In this document: piece after piece, positions 33,016 to 41,893 of the stretch | How positions within the stretch are numbered: position 1 is the stretch's first letter | How the letters are laid out: the number at the start of each line of letters is the position of its first letter | Assembly: GCA_963576475.1 (NCBI GenBank) | Contig: OY754982.1 | Span: 20,722,217-20,786,216 of the forward strand | Direction of reading: 5' to 3' | From: Molanna angustata | Taxonomy: Eukaryota > Arthropoda > Insecta > Trichoptera > Molannidae | DNA length: 64,000 bases | Notes under the pieces: model-generated | The model's input: only the letters and a program-made list of their open reading frames with translations | Told to the model about the DNA's origin: nothing | Database searches by the model: none | Program-made: the position numbers and the translations under genes

Positions 33016-35209
33016 ATGGAAAAGACTGAAGGAACCACCAGTGCCAGACGGAAAATCTTAAATGTTGGCGTTTCCGCAATTCTATTAGAAACTGGCTTTG
33101 ATTCAGCCGACAAAGCTGCTCTGGAAACATTGTGTGAAATGTTACAATCGTGTAAGCTAACATTTTATAATTCTTAGTTCAATTTATCTCGATGCTATTC
33201 ATTTCTTACAACTTTCTTCTTCTTTTAGTTTTGGTCGAAGTTGGTGGTTCATCACGAAGCTACTATGAAGTTGCTGGTCGAAGTGAGCCCGTTATTGGAG
33301 ATGTTATTCTGGCTCTCATTAATATGGGTACCTTTTGTTATGTTTTCTTGAAATATGTGTAAACTATCAATAATATGTATACCTACATATTATTAACATA
33401 ATTTTGAAATAATTTAGTGATGATATTTTATACATAAATGTAGTTTATAGTAATATTATCTTTTATTCCAGGCTTCAGATTAGAAGGACTAGAAGCATAC
33501 GCTGCTCGTCCAAACCGTCATGTGATTGGTGCACCACAAGGGGCTGTTGCTCCGAGAGCTCCTGCTATGTTATCTGCAGGACAGAAGGCTCGCCTTCCAG
33601 CGCATATTCCCACTCATCTCCCTCCTTTACCAGACCCACATGCTTATGTTCGAACACCGGTACGTTGGCTACAATATAAACTGTGTACAAGTTGCTACAG
33701 TAGAGCCTCAATAATTGGAACACTTATTCCTGTTTGGACATTTATTTGAAATAAAGCAATGTTTTTTTTATAACTGAAAACAAGTTGTAGTCATACAAAA
33801 TGCTTTTAATCACACTTTTTAAAGAATGTCAATATAGTGCTTTGACAAGTGGTGTAGAAAACTATATAATATTCTATACTCACTGCGTGATACTGTGAGT
33901 TACTGAGAAATGGCAGTTGCTAAGTGGTAGGGGGGTTGTTTGGATAATCAAGACTTTACTGTGCTAATATTGTAACATTTGAATTATAACCTAAAATCAA
34001 CACTGATTTTATTAAAAAATATCAACAAATATAGGTACATCATTAAATGCATATGATTTATGATATGGCCATCTAACTAGGAATTCCTGTTTTAAGATGG
34101 TCAATATTTATGTACATACAATTTTTATATAAGTACCATACAGTATTAATATTTTACAATAATAAATATTCCCTAAATTAAGAAAAAATGTATTAGGTAT
34201 GTTTTATAGTTGAATAATAATAATTTGAGATTTGATTTAAACATGGACATACTTTAGTTTCATACAAAATATTTCACAAATTTAATTAGGTATAACATTT
34301 TTTTGCAATACTTTTTCAATGATGTATATTTAATTTATGAAATTTTAGACTCACAAACAACCAGTGACAGAATATGAAGCTATCAGGGAAAAGGCAGCTA
34401 ACCAAAAAAGGGACATTGAAAGAGCTTTAACAAGATTTTTGGCTAAAACTGGAGAAACACACAGCTTGTTTAATACAGATGATAATCAAATGTTTCCTTG
34501 TAAGTTGTTTAATGTTAACTTTTAAATCTTCTTGTTTCTGATTAACTGAAGAAATGAAAAAAAGTTTTATTATTCCATCACTCATGTACCTTTATTTCAC
34601 ATTTATGTAGTTTTAGGACACTCAATGCATCAATGCTCTGCTCCTTTTGAAGATTTATTTTATATTATTTAAGTAGGTGTGTTTCTAAACAGTATTTTTA
34701 TCATATGAATGAAGTTTAGAAAAATATACATATTTTTTTGCAGTAATTGCTTGTAAACCAACTTTTCCTGCTTATCTCCCTTGTCTGCTGCCAACTGACC
34801 AAGTATTCGACTTTGAAGAGTTAGAATATCATTTTCAAGTAGCAAATAGAACGGAAGATATGCCTGCTACGGAGAAAAAAGGTAATTATGGACTATTTTT
34901 AGTTTTATGTGGAATAAAATGCATTTTTGAAAATGAAATAGATCAAGTTATACATAGACAAAATAGACTTTCTGTAACATGGTCTATATAACTAGGAATC
35001 ATTAAATCTTGTGCTTAAATTACTTAATATATTGCTGCATGCTTTATATTCAGTCATTATGAATTGTTTTATTTTTAGAACCAGTTTCCGATGGAGAAGC
35101 CGAAGTTGGTGATGGTGAAGGAGGAGATGGTAGTCAGGAGCAGTCTGGAGGGCAAAGTCCTGCCCATATAGATAATCCATATTTAAAACATACACAAAAA
35201 GTTTCATAA
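33016..35209 (+). CDS. TAF8: TFIID subunit TAF8, 6 exons, 280 aa
   Basis: Exons: 33016-33151, 33229-33327, 33472-33659, 34349-34499, 34744-34881, 35079-35209. Sum 843 nt, in phase, from ATG to TAA. Residues about 10-80 form the histone fold (RRKILNVGVSAILLETGFDS ... YYEVAGRSEPVIGDVILALI), the surface TAF8 uses to pair with TAF10. A Pro-rich linker follows (HIPTHLPPLPDPHAYVRTP), then a helical segment (EKAANQKRDIERALTRFLAK) and the conserved FPAYLPCLLPTDQVFDFEEL. The C-terminus is acidic/Gly-rich and ends HTQKVS. TAF8 helps assemble TFIID and import TAF10. The length is close to the vertebrate protein (about 310 aa). A young retrotransposon begins 382 bp downstream. Confidence 0.96.
33698..33961. 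mobile_element. pogo/Tigger-like MITE in TAF8 intron 3
   Basis: The left end cagtagagcctcaataattg and the right end (complement cagtaaagtcttgattatcc) match in the pattern of pogo/Tigger termini. It is 264 bp with no ORF. It begins 38 bp after the TAF8 exon 3 donor. The flanking duplication is not clean. Confidence 0.55.
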
Positions 35210-35591
35210 TTGACTATTTAGAGCATTTGTGATATTTTAAATTAAAATCAATTTAGAGACTGAAAAAATAACTGGTAAGCAGATTATGAGTTGCAAGTAG
35301 TATGTAAGGCCCTTGGTTTTCGAATGCCTATCAAGATAATTATTATTTACATCTTATAATATGTGTTGCGTTTAAAGGAAACAATACCCCCTATTCAGTA
35401 ACTATTGTAACTAAAATAGGAACGTTCTAAAATTGTAGATTTTAGATTTACGGTCTTATTTCAGCATTATAAAATATCAACTTGGACTAAATGGAATAGG
35501 AACATACCTATATTGGCCGGAACGTTCTTAAAAAGTTACTGAATTAGACGTATTTTGAATAATGATGAAAATTATGAAATTTTCATCATAT

Positions 35592-35807
35592 TGTTATGAA
35601 ATTAAGTACTATTTCTATTTAAATTGAAAATTTAAATAGAAATATTTTGAAAATAAGAACCCAAGAAAAATGAAAACAAAAAGATTTGAGTAGTGAGTTG
35701 GAAAAACTAGACAAACCTTGTAAAAATATAAATTGTAGAAATATAAATTGTAAAAATAAATAAGACTTTGAACCATAATAAAATAAATAAATATAAATTT
35801 CGGTACA
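35592..35807 (+). repeat. 5' LTR (216 bp)
   Basis: Starts tgttatgaaattaag and ends atttcggtaca. It contains a perfect stem atttctatttaaatt / aatttaaatagaaat with a gaa loop (35611-35643) and AATAAA-type signals near its 3' end (35767-35800). It is identical to the 3' LTR. Confidence 0.95.
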
Positions 35808-35809
35808 TT

Positions 35810-35826
35810 TGGTGTCAGGTGTGGGG
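35810..35826 (+). other. candidate primer binding site
   Basis: tggtgtcaggtgtgggg starts with TGG, as expected for the complement of a tRNA CCA 3' end, two bases after the LTR. The priming tRNA was not identified. Confidence 0.6.
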
Positions 35827-35893
35827 TATAAAAATACCCAAGTATTTTTTGTGTAAGAAAAAAATAAAATAGTTATTTATAAAGACATTTATT

Positions 35894-37093
35894 ATGGCAT
35901 CAAAAAAAATAACTCTTTTAGAGTTGAAAGTGGTTGATTTAAAACATGAGTTGGAGGAGAGAGACGCTGATACATCAGGAAATAAAAATGCACTTCAACT
36001 ACGATTGAGAAAAGTGATGCAAGAAGTAGGTGAGGATCCAGACACATACCTTTTTGAAATGCCTTGCTCTAACAACGATCTTTGTCAAGTCTTAAAAGAA
36101 CATTCCAGAGACATAGAAGAGAAGTTTCAAGAACATTCCAGAGATATAAAAGGAGAAATTAAAGAAATCAAAGGAGAAGTAGCGATGCTTCAAAAGCATT
36201 CAAATACTATAGAAAAGAAATTCCAGAATTATTCTATGACCTTTGATGAGAAGATAAATGAATTAACTAAACAGATGAAAGTTTTGGAGAATCAAGTGCT
36301 TCCTTCAATCACGCCAATGAATTCCGAGCAAAATTCAGCTGTAGATACAAATTTTAAGTGTGTAGAAGATACAAGAGTACCAACAGTGGAGTGCGTGCGA
36401 AATGATATGCCAACCTTTGATGGAAAATGCCCCTGGGAAGAATATTTAACATTGTTCGAGACAGTGGCCATGATAAATGGCTGGTCCATGACAAGAAAGG
36501 CCTCAGTGTTGAGTGTATCATTACGAGGTGATGCTTTAAAAGTTTTGGAAACAATTCCTCTAGCTGAGCGACGAGATTTAAAATTGTTGATTGAGAGACT
36601 TGAGATGCGATTTGGACATAAGCACATGGAACAGTTTTACAGGTCACAACTTAAGAATCGTAATCAGAAATCTAATGAAACTCTCCAGGAATTTGAGGCG
36701 GATATAGCGCGTCTAATTAGATATGCATACCCTACGGTTCCTGATGATGTGTGTGAAAGCCTTGCAGTAGAAAAGTTCTTGGATGGATTGTGGGCAAATG
36801 AGACACAACAAGCTGTAAAACTAGCTAGACCACAAACTTTGAGTGACGCTCTAACCCAGGCACTCGAATTTGAATCTATAAAAAAATCTTTACGAGGTCA
36901 TGCTCAAGCCCGCGTTGTTGAGGCCGTTGAAGAGAATCAAAAACTCATCGAATGCATTGTCGAAAAGGTGATGAAGGCATTGCAAGGAAGAAAAAGACAG
37001 TTTCGCTGCTGGGGTTGTGGACGAGCTGGACATCTACGTAATCGGTGTCCAAATGAAGCAACAACGCAACAGCAACAGCCACAGGAAAACTAA
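35894..37093 (+). CDS. retrotransposon Gag with N-terminal SAP-like motif (399 aa)
   Basis: The structural/nucleocapsid polyprotein. Residues 8-44 (LLELKVVDLKHELEERDADT then SGNKNALQLRLRKVM) have the LK-x-x-DLK-x-EL ... GNK-x-x-L-x-x-RL pattern of a SAP DNA-binding motif. About 65-135 is a Lys/Glu-rich, heptad-like coiled coil with a repeated EHSRDI. About 165-330 is a retrotransposon capsid-like region (MPTFDGKCPWEEYLTLFE, QFYRSQLKNRNQKSNETLQE). A CCHC zinc knuckle lies at C372-C375-H380-C385. The ORF starts at ATG 35894 and ends at TAA 37091-37093. SAP motifs bind AT-rich DNA in other proteins; a chromatin-tethering role here is inference. Confidence 0.93.
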   Translation: MASKKITLLELKVVDLKHELEERDADTSGNKNALQLRLRKVMQEVGEDPDTYLFEMPCSNNDLCQVLKEHSRDIEEKFQEHSRDIKGEIKEIKGEVAMLQKHSNTIEKKFQNYSMTFDEKINELTKQMKVLENQVLPSITPMNSEQNSAVDTNFKCVEDTRVPTVECVRNDMPTFDGKCPWEEYLTLFETVAMINGWSMTRKASVLSVSLRGDALKVLETIPLAERRDLKLLIERLEMRFGHKHMEQFYRSQLKNRNQKSNETLQEFEADIARLIRYAYPTVPDDVCESLAVEKFLDGLWANETQQAVKLARPQTLSDALTQALEFESIKKSLRGHAQARVVEAVEENQKLIECIVEKVMKALQGRKRQFRCWGCGRAGHLRNRCPNEATTQQQQPQEN

Positions 37094-40000
37094 AAAGGGT
37101 TGATGGGAAGGGGCAACTGTTGACCTACATTACCAATGCCTCAAAGAGATCTGCAGTTGTTGCATCATTCAGTGGTCGAGATACCAGTATGTTTATAAAT
37201 GGCAAAGTAAATGGAAAGAATTTGAAACTTTTGCTGGATACTGGAGCAACGATGACAATCATGAGACCAGATTTGCTTTATAACAAAAAGTGTATTACAC
37301 CAACTAAATGGACATTACGAACAGCTACTGGGGAGTCGGCATCTATATGTGGTGAGACATATGCCAACTTTCAAATTGGTAGTTCTATCTTCGATCATCA
37401 GGTGCTAGTGGCGAATATAGAGGAGGAAGTTATTCTCGGAATGGACATAATGGCGAAATATGGATTCCAGTTGGATCTAAAGAGGCGATCTTTGAAAATT
37501 GGAGATGAAGATGTTCTCGTGCAAGAGCGTGAGGAATTTTCTACACGTGTTCTTGCAGCGGATGTTGTAACTATTCCAAAACAAAGTGAGATGTTAGTAC
37601 GAGTCAATTTAGACTGTGTTATCCCGAATGGACATGTTTTGGTTGTGGAGTCCAACGCCAACAATGAAGCAGGAAAAGGAGTATTAATTGCAAGAGCACT
37701 GATTCAAAACCAAAAGGAAATTTTAGTCAGATTAATGAACATAAATGAGTATCCAGTAACTGTCAAAAAAGGAGCTTATTTAAGTGTGTGTTCATCAGTT
37801 TCATCAGTAACACAAAATGCCTGCATCGCACAAGTTTCTTCAGAGGATGTACCAAAACATCTTGAAGACTTTGTAAAAGATGCTTGTAAGGAACTTACCA
37901 AAGAACAAAGCAAACAAATTAGATACCTCATTGCTCATTATCAAGATGTTTTTGAGAATGCGAGTCTTTCTAAAGGAAGAACCAATGTTGTTCAACATCA
38001 AATAGATACGGGTGACGCAAGGCCTATCCGCCAATTACCTAGAAGGCTACCATTAGCAAAGCGGGCGGAAGCAGATCAAATTATTCAAGATATGGAAAGG
38101 GATAGCGTTATTGAACCATCAAGCAGCCCATGGTGTTCACCAGTAGTGTTAGTTAAAAAAAAAGATGGCTCAACTCGGTTCTGTGTGGACTTTCGCTTAT
38201 TGAATAATGTAACTAAGAAGGATAGTTATCCACTGCCTCGAATCGATGACACCCTAGATACATTGGCTGGTTGTAAGATCTTCTCAACTTTGGATCTAAA
38301 GAGTGGTTATTGGCAGGTTGGATTGGAACCCAAGGATAGAGAAAAAACGGCGTTTTCTGTTGGAAGTGGATTGTGGCAATTCAAAGTGATGCCATTTGGA
38401 CTTTGCAATGCACCGGCTACGTTTGAACGACTAATGGAAAGTGTGCTAAGAGGATTATCGTGGGAGACCTGTTTGGTATACTTAGATGACATCATCGTAC
38501 TTGGGAAGCGTTTTGAAGAACATTTAGGAAATTTGGAACAGGTATTATCACGATTGAGGTTGGCCAACCTTAAACTCAATTGCAAGAAATGTATATTGTT
38601 CCGAAAGCAAGTCAACTATCTAGGTCATGTTGTCTCTGAGGAGGGAGTAGCAGTAGATCCTGAGAAGATTAAAGCTGTTCGAGATTGGCCAGTACTTAAA
38701 GACAAACATGAAGTAAGAAGCTTTTTGGGTCTGAGTACCTACTATCGACGATTTGTTCCAGGCTTTGCTGACATCGCAAAGCCACTGACAAAACTCACGG
38801 AGGAAAGCAGTGAATTCATATGGGATTTCAAGTGCCAACATGCATTTGAAGAATTAAAACAGGTTCTAATTAATTCTCCGGTTTTGAGTTATCCTCGAGC
38901 TGAAGGAATGTTTATTCTGGATACAGATGCAAGTAACGTTGGTATCGGAAGTGTGCTCTCCCAAGTACAAGATGGGGCAGAACGCGTGATTGCTTACTTC
39001 AGTAAAGTATTGTCGAAACCAGAACGCAATTACTGTGTAACACGAAGAGAATTGCTTGCTGTTATCAAGTCAGTTGAGCACTTTCGCAAGTATTTATATG
39101 GACGGAAATTTCTTTTAAGGACAGATCACTCGGCACTTGTGTGGCTTTTGCGATTCAAGAATCCTGAAGGTCAAGTGGCAAGATGGATAGAGAGATTGCA
39201 AGAATATGACTATGATTCTGAACATCGAGCCGGACTTCATCATAGAAATGCCGATGCACTGTCAAGGCGACCATGTCCAGAGGATTGCCAGCACTGTAAT
39301 AAGGCTGAGGAAAAGTTTTTTATAGCTTGTAGAACCACGGTCGTTGACAATTTTTGGCAAGATGATGAAATACGAGCAGACCAATTGGAAGACCCAGATC
39401 TCAAGTTTGTAATGCAGTGGAAGGAAAATGATCAAAGACCTTTATGGGAAGAAATAGCTTCACTATCTCCAAATATTAAGTCATACTGGGCTCAGTGGCA
39501 ATCCATTGTCGTGGAAAATGGGTTGTTAAAGCGTGTATTGGAGAATGAAGATGGAACACAGCAGAGACAACAACTATTGATTCCAAGGAAGAGAATTCCT
39601 GAAGTTCTTAAACTGCTTCACAATGATGTGTCTGGGGGACACTTGGGAGTTAAAAAAACCACAGAAAAAATTCGTCAACGTTTTTATTGGGTCAATTACA
39701 ATGGAGATGTAAAAGATTGGTGTAGAAGATGTGTAACTTGTGCCACTTCAAACGGACCTCAGAAACGAAGGCGTGCGCCAATGAGGCAGTATAATGTTGG
39801 TAGCCCATTTGAAAGGATAGCCATTGACATAGCGGGGCCGTTTCCCACAACGGAAAGAGGGAATAAATATATTCTGGTAGCAATGGACTATTTTAGTAAA
39901 TGGACAGAAGCCTATGCACTACCGAATCAAGAAGCTACCACTGTTGCTGAAGTCTTGGTAAGGGAACTGATAAGTCGTTTTGGAGTACCATTGGAGTTAC

Positions 40001-41295
40001 ACTCGGACCAGGGAAGAAACTTTGAATCAGCCGTATTCCAGGGAATTTGTGAAGCATTAGGAATTCGAAAGACGAGAACAACTGCTTTGCATCCACAGTC
40101 GGATGGAATGGTGGAGCGAATGAATCGAACAATTGGAAGATTTTTGTCAAAAGCAGTGTCCGATCACCAGAAGGATTGGGACGAATACATCCACTTGTTC
40201 TTATTAGCTTATCGAGCAGCAATTCATGAGACAACAGGGCAAACACCGGCAAGTGTGATTTTTGGCCGTGAGTTACGGTTACCTTGCGACCTGCAGTATG
40301 GATCTAAGCCTGGAGAAGATCTAGTTGGAGAAGATTATGTGTCAGATCTTCGGAGGAAAATGAATGCTATACATGACCGTGTACGGTCCAATATTCAAGT
40401 AGCTAGTGACAAGATGAAGGAGCGATACGACATTAAAGCTGTGGAAGGTGGCTATCAGGCTGGAGACTTGGTTTGGTTATTTAATCCACAACGACGACGA
40501 GGCTACTCACCAAAGCTTCAGAAATCCTGGGAAGGACCGTATGAAGTGATCAAAAGGATTAATGATGTGGTTTATCGTATACGAAGAAAACCAAATGGGA
40601 AGCCAAGAGTGGTACATTTCAATCGCCTGGCTCCCTTTTTAGGTGATAACAAGGATGAGGAAAAAAATCCAGTTGCTCAAGTTTGCAATGTCCAAAGTGA
40701 AGAAAAGACCTTCGAGGAATTCATGATGACTCCTTATCGACGCACTCGCCATGGTGTGACTGTGGAAATTGAGCAAGACCTCTTCGATATCCCAGAAGAT
40801 AATGTTTTAGCTTACTGTGTGGCTCAAGACATGAAGATGACTAGTGGTATAGCCAAAGTTATCATGAGAAAGTATGGGATGTTATATGAGCTAAAAGCCA
40901 AGAATCTGAAGATTGGAGAAGCGGTCCATTCACAGCATGGAAAACAGCATTTATTCTACATGACGAATAAGGAAACGTCTGAGGAACGAGCAGAGTATGC
41001 TCAGATGTGGAACTGTCTACGAAGTATGCGGGATCAAATGTTACAGTTGAATCTTATGAAGCTCGGCATTCCAAAGATCAGTGATGGTATGGATTGGAAA
41101 GTGGTTCGGAATATGATAGAAGAGATTTTTCATAATACTGGAATTAATGTTCTAGTTTGCTGCTATAATCCAAGATACAGTAAAAATATAAAAAAAAGTG
41201 TACCATGTTACTTTTTCAAAGCATCTCACTGTAGAGAAGGTTCAAAATGCCGATTTATTCATCTAGAGAATTCTGTTCGGGACGAACTGAACTAA
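37057..41295 (+). CDS. retrotransposon Pol: PR-RT-RNaseH-IN plus macro domain and CCCH finger
   Basis: The frame is open from 37057, -1 relative to gag and overlapping it by 37 nt; a TTG at 37120 is the conventional display start, not a real initiator. Numbering from 37120 (1391 aa): protease LLDTGATMT with D40; reverse transcriptase with YLDD at 454-457; RNase H (LDTDASNVGIG, D603); integrase with an HHCC zinc domain (H834 ... C871, C874) and catalytic D903, D963, E999 (exact D-x35-E). After the integrase C-terminus, residues about 1220-1347 form a macro domain of TARG1/OARD1 type. C1363-x7-C1371-x5-C1377-x3-H1381 is a CCCH zinc finger. Expression probably needs a -1 frameshift in 37057-37093. 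Confidence 0.95.
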   Translation, partial: SNNATATATGKLKRVDGKGQLLTYITNASKRSAVVASFSGRDTSMFINGKVNGKNLKLLLDTGATMTIMRPDLLYNKKCITPTKWTLRTATGESASICGETYANFQIGSSIFDHQVLVANIEEEVILGMDIMAKYGFQLDLKRRSLKIGDEDVLVQEREEFSTRVLAADVVTIPKQSEMLVRVNLDCVIPNGHVLVVESNANNEAGKGVLIARALIQNQKEILVRLMNINEYPVTVKKGAYLSVCSSVSSVTQNACIAQVSSEDVPKHLEDFVKDACKELTKEQSKQIRYLIAHYQDVFENASLSKGRTNVVQHQIDTGDARPIRQLPRRLPLAKRAEADQIIQDMERDSVIEPSSSPWCSPVVLVKKKDGSTRFCVDFRLLNNVTKKDSYPLPRIDDTLDTLAGCKIFSTLDLKSGYWQVGLEPKDREKTAFSVGSGLWQFKVMPFGLCNAPATFERLMESVLRGLSWETCLVYLDDIIVLGKRFEEHLGNLEQVLSRLRLANLKLNCKKCILFRKQVNYLGHVVSEEGVAVDPEKIKAVRDWPVLKDKHEVRSFLGLSTYYRRFVPGFADIAKPLTKLTEESSEFIWDFKCQHAFEELKQVLINSPVLSYPRAEGMFILDTDASNVGIGSVLSQVQDGAERVIAYFSKVLSKPERNYCVTRRELLAVIKSVEHFRKYLYGRKFLLRTDHSALVWLLRFKNPEGQVARWIERLQEYDYDSEHRAGLHHRNADALSRRPCPEDCQHCNKAEEKFFIACRTTVVDNFWQDDEIRADQLEDPDLKFVMQWKENDQRPLWEEIASLSPNIKSYWAQWQSIVVENGLLKRVLENEDGTQQRQQLLIPRKRIPEVLKLLHNDVSGGHLGVKKTTEKIRQRFYWVNYNGDVKDWCRRCVTCATSNGPQKRRRAPMRQYNVGSPFERIAIDIAGPFPTTERGNKYILVAMDYFSKWTEAYALPNQEATTVAEVLVRELISRFGVPLELHSDQGRNFESAVFQGICEALGIRKTRTTALHPQSDGMVERMNRTIGRFLSKAVSDHQKDWDEYIHLFLLAYRAAIHETTGQTPASVIFGRELRLPCDLQYGSKPGEDLVGEDYVSDLRRKMNAIHDRVRSNIQVASDKMKERYDIKAVEGGYQAGDLVWLFNPQRRRGYSPKLQKSWEGPYEVIKRINDVVYRIRRKPNGKPRVVHFNRLAPFLGDNKDEEKNPVAQVCNVQSEEKTFEEFMMTPYRRTRHGVTVEIEQDLFDIPEDNVLAYCVAQDMKMTSGIAKVIMRKYGMLYELKAKNLKIGEAVHSQHGKQHLFYMTNKETSEERAEYAQMWNCLRSMRDQMLQLNLMKLGIPKISDGMDWKVVRNMIEEIFHNTGINVLVCCYNPRYSKNIKKSVPCYFFKASHCREGSKCRFIHLENSVRDELN
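40777..41160 (+). other. macro domain (ADP-ribose recognition, TARG1/OARD1-like) in Pol
   Basis: Pol residues 1220-1347 run DLFDIPEDNVLAYCVAQDMK, then SGIAKVIMRKYG, LFYMTNKETSEERAEYAQMW, IPKISDGMD and VVRNMIEEIFHNTGINVLVC. This matches, segment by segment, the human TARG1 pattern of DLF-CP ... [20 protein letters not shown], then YLITKK, PRIGCGLD and MIEEVF. By eye, the aspartate that acts in TARG1 (Asp125) is kept as D1325. The TARG1 lysine (Lys84) position aligns with N1283, with a lysine next to it at 1284. It may therefore bind ADP-ribose with altered or no hydrolysis. Confidence 0.88.
41206..41262 (+). other. CCCH zinc finger at Pol C-terminus
   Basis: CYFFKASHCREGSKCRFIH has the C-x7-C-x5-C-x3-H spacing of CCCH zinc fingers, which most often bind RNA. 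It is preceded by a basic stretch (KNIKKS). It ends ten residues before the Pol stop. Confidence 0.9.
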
Positions 41296-41306
41296 GAGGG
41301 AGGCAG
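41294..41306 (+). other. polypurine tract
   Basis: The tract 'agagggaggcag' directly abuts the 3' LTR at 41307, the expected place for plus-strand priming. Confidence 0.75.
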
Positions 41307-41522
41307 TGTTATGAAATTAAGTACTATTTCTATTTAAATTGAAAATTTAAATAGAAATATTTTGAAAATAAGAACCCAAGAAAAATGAAAACAAAAAGAT
41401 TTGAGTAGTGAGTTGGAAAAACTAGACAAACCTTGTAAAAATATAAATTGTAGAAATATAAATTGTAAAAATAAATAAGACTTTGAACCATAATAAAATA
41501 AATAAATATAAATTTCGGTACA
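41307..41522 (+). repeat. 3' LTR (216 bp)
   Basis: Same length and sequence as the 5' LTR on reading. It carries the same 15-bp palindromic stem (41326-41358) and ends ttcggtaca before the ATAT duplication. Confidence 0.95.
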
Positions 41523-41765
41523 ATATATATTTTGTAACCCTGAAATAATATCGTAAATCTAAAAACTACAATTTTAGAATGTTCTTATTCTAGTTACAAT
41601 AGTTACTGAATAGGGGGTATTATGAGTTGTTTTACTGAAAAAATAATTTAAGTCAGCTATAAGACTTGTCCATTTGTTCAAGAATATATCAGCGAAAGAC
41701 AAAATATATATGTATTTTTTAAAAAAAGAATGAATATTTCTTTGTAGTAACAAGTACATATACTC

Positions 41766-41893
41766 CTCATACGTTCCCCAAATTAAGCAAAAATGCTTGT
41801 GCCATATTGAACGAAATCGGTCGTGGCAGGATTCGAACTCGCGACCACTGGATTACTAACCCAGCGTGCTGCTAACCGCTCCGCCACCACCCA
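41766..41893 (-). repeat. tRNA-derived SINE (family 2)
   Basis: The + strand shows aaattaagcaaaaatgcttg, tcggtcgtggcaggattcga, actcgcgaccactggattac and taacccagcgtgctgctaac. Read on the minus strand it has a tRNA-like head with B box gttcgaatcc. It is the clearest copy of the family. Confidence 0.8.

Larger units (their letters stand above)
35592..41522 (+). mobile_element. full-length young Ty3/gypsy-type LTR retrotransposon with macro-domain Pol
   Basis: LTRs 35592-35807 and 41307-41522 (216 bp each, TG...CA) are identical by inspection. They are flanked by ATAT at 35588-35591 and 41523-41526, a 4-bp target duplication in AT-rich sequence. A primer-binding-site candidate tggtgtcaggtgtgggg starts 2 nt after the left LTR. 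A purine-rich tract (agagggaggcag) ends at the right LTR. It codes for intact gag and pol in different frames, with no env. Domain order PR-RT-RH-IN is that of Metaviridae (Ty3/gypsy). Identical LTRs and open ORFs point to a recent, possibly active copy. Confidence 0.95.
35384..41621. mobile_element. nonautonomous TIR element split by the LTR retrotransposon
   Basis: The left end (ataccccctattcagtaact then attgtaactaaaatagg) at 35384-35591 and the right end at 41527-41621 are inverse complements over about 90 bp. Without the retrotransposon (35592-41522) the element would be about 300 bp. It shares ends with the element at 8983-9564. This shows the order of events: MITE first, retrotransposon later. 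Confidence 0.8.

Noticed and set aside
38307..38615. minus-strand ORFs opposite pol
   Set aside because: They mirror conserved RT sequence on the plus strand and have no independent support.
35592..41522. endogenous retrovirus with an envelope gene
   Set aside because: No third ORF, signal peptide or membrane-anchor sequence lies between pol and the 3' LTR; the extra C-terminal part is a macro domain plus zinc finger.
41820..41893. tRNA gene on the minus strand
   Set aside because: The same head with a common tail occurs at 25855, 46322 and 48236, which marks a SINE family rather than a functional tRNA.
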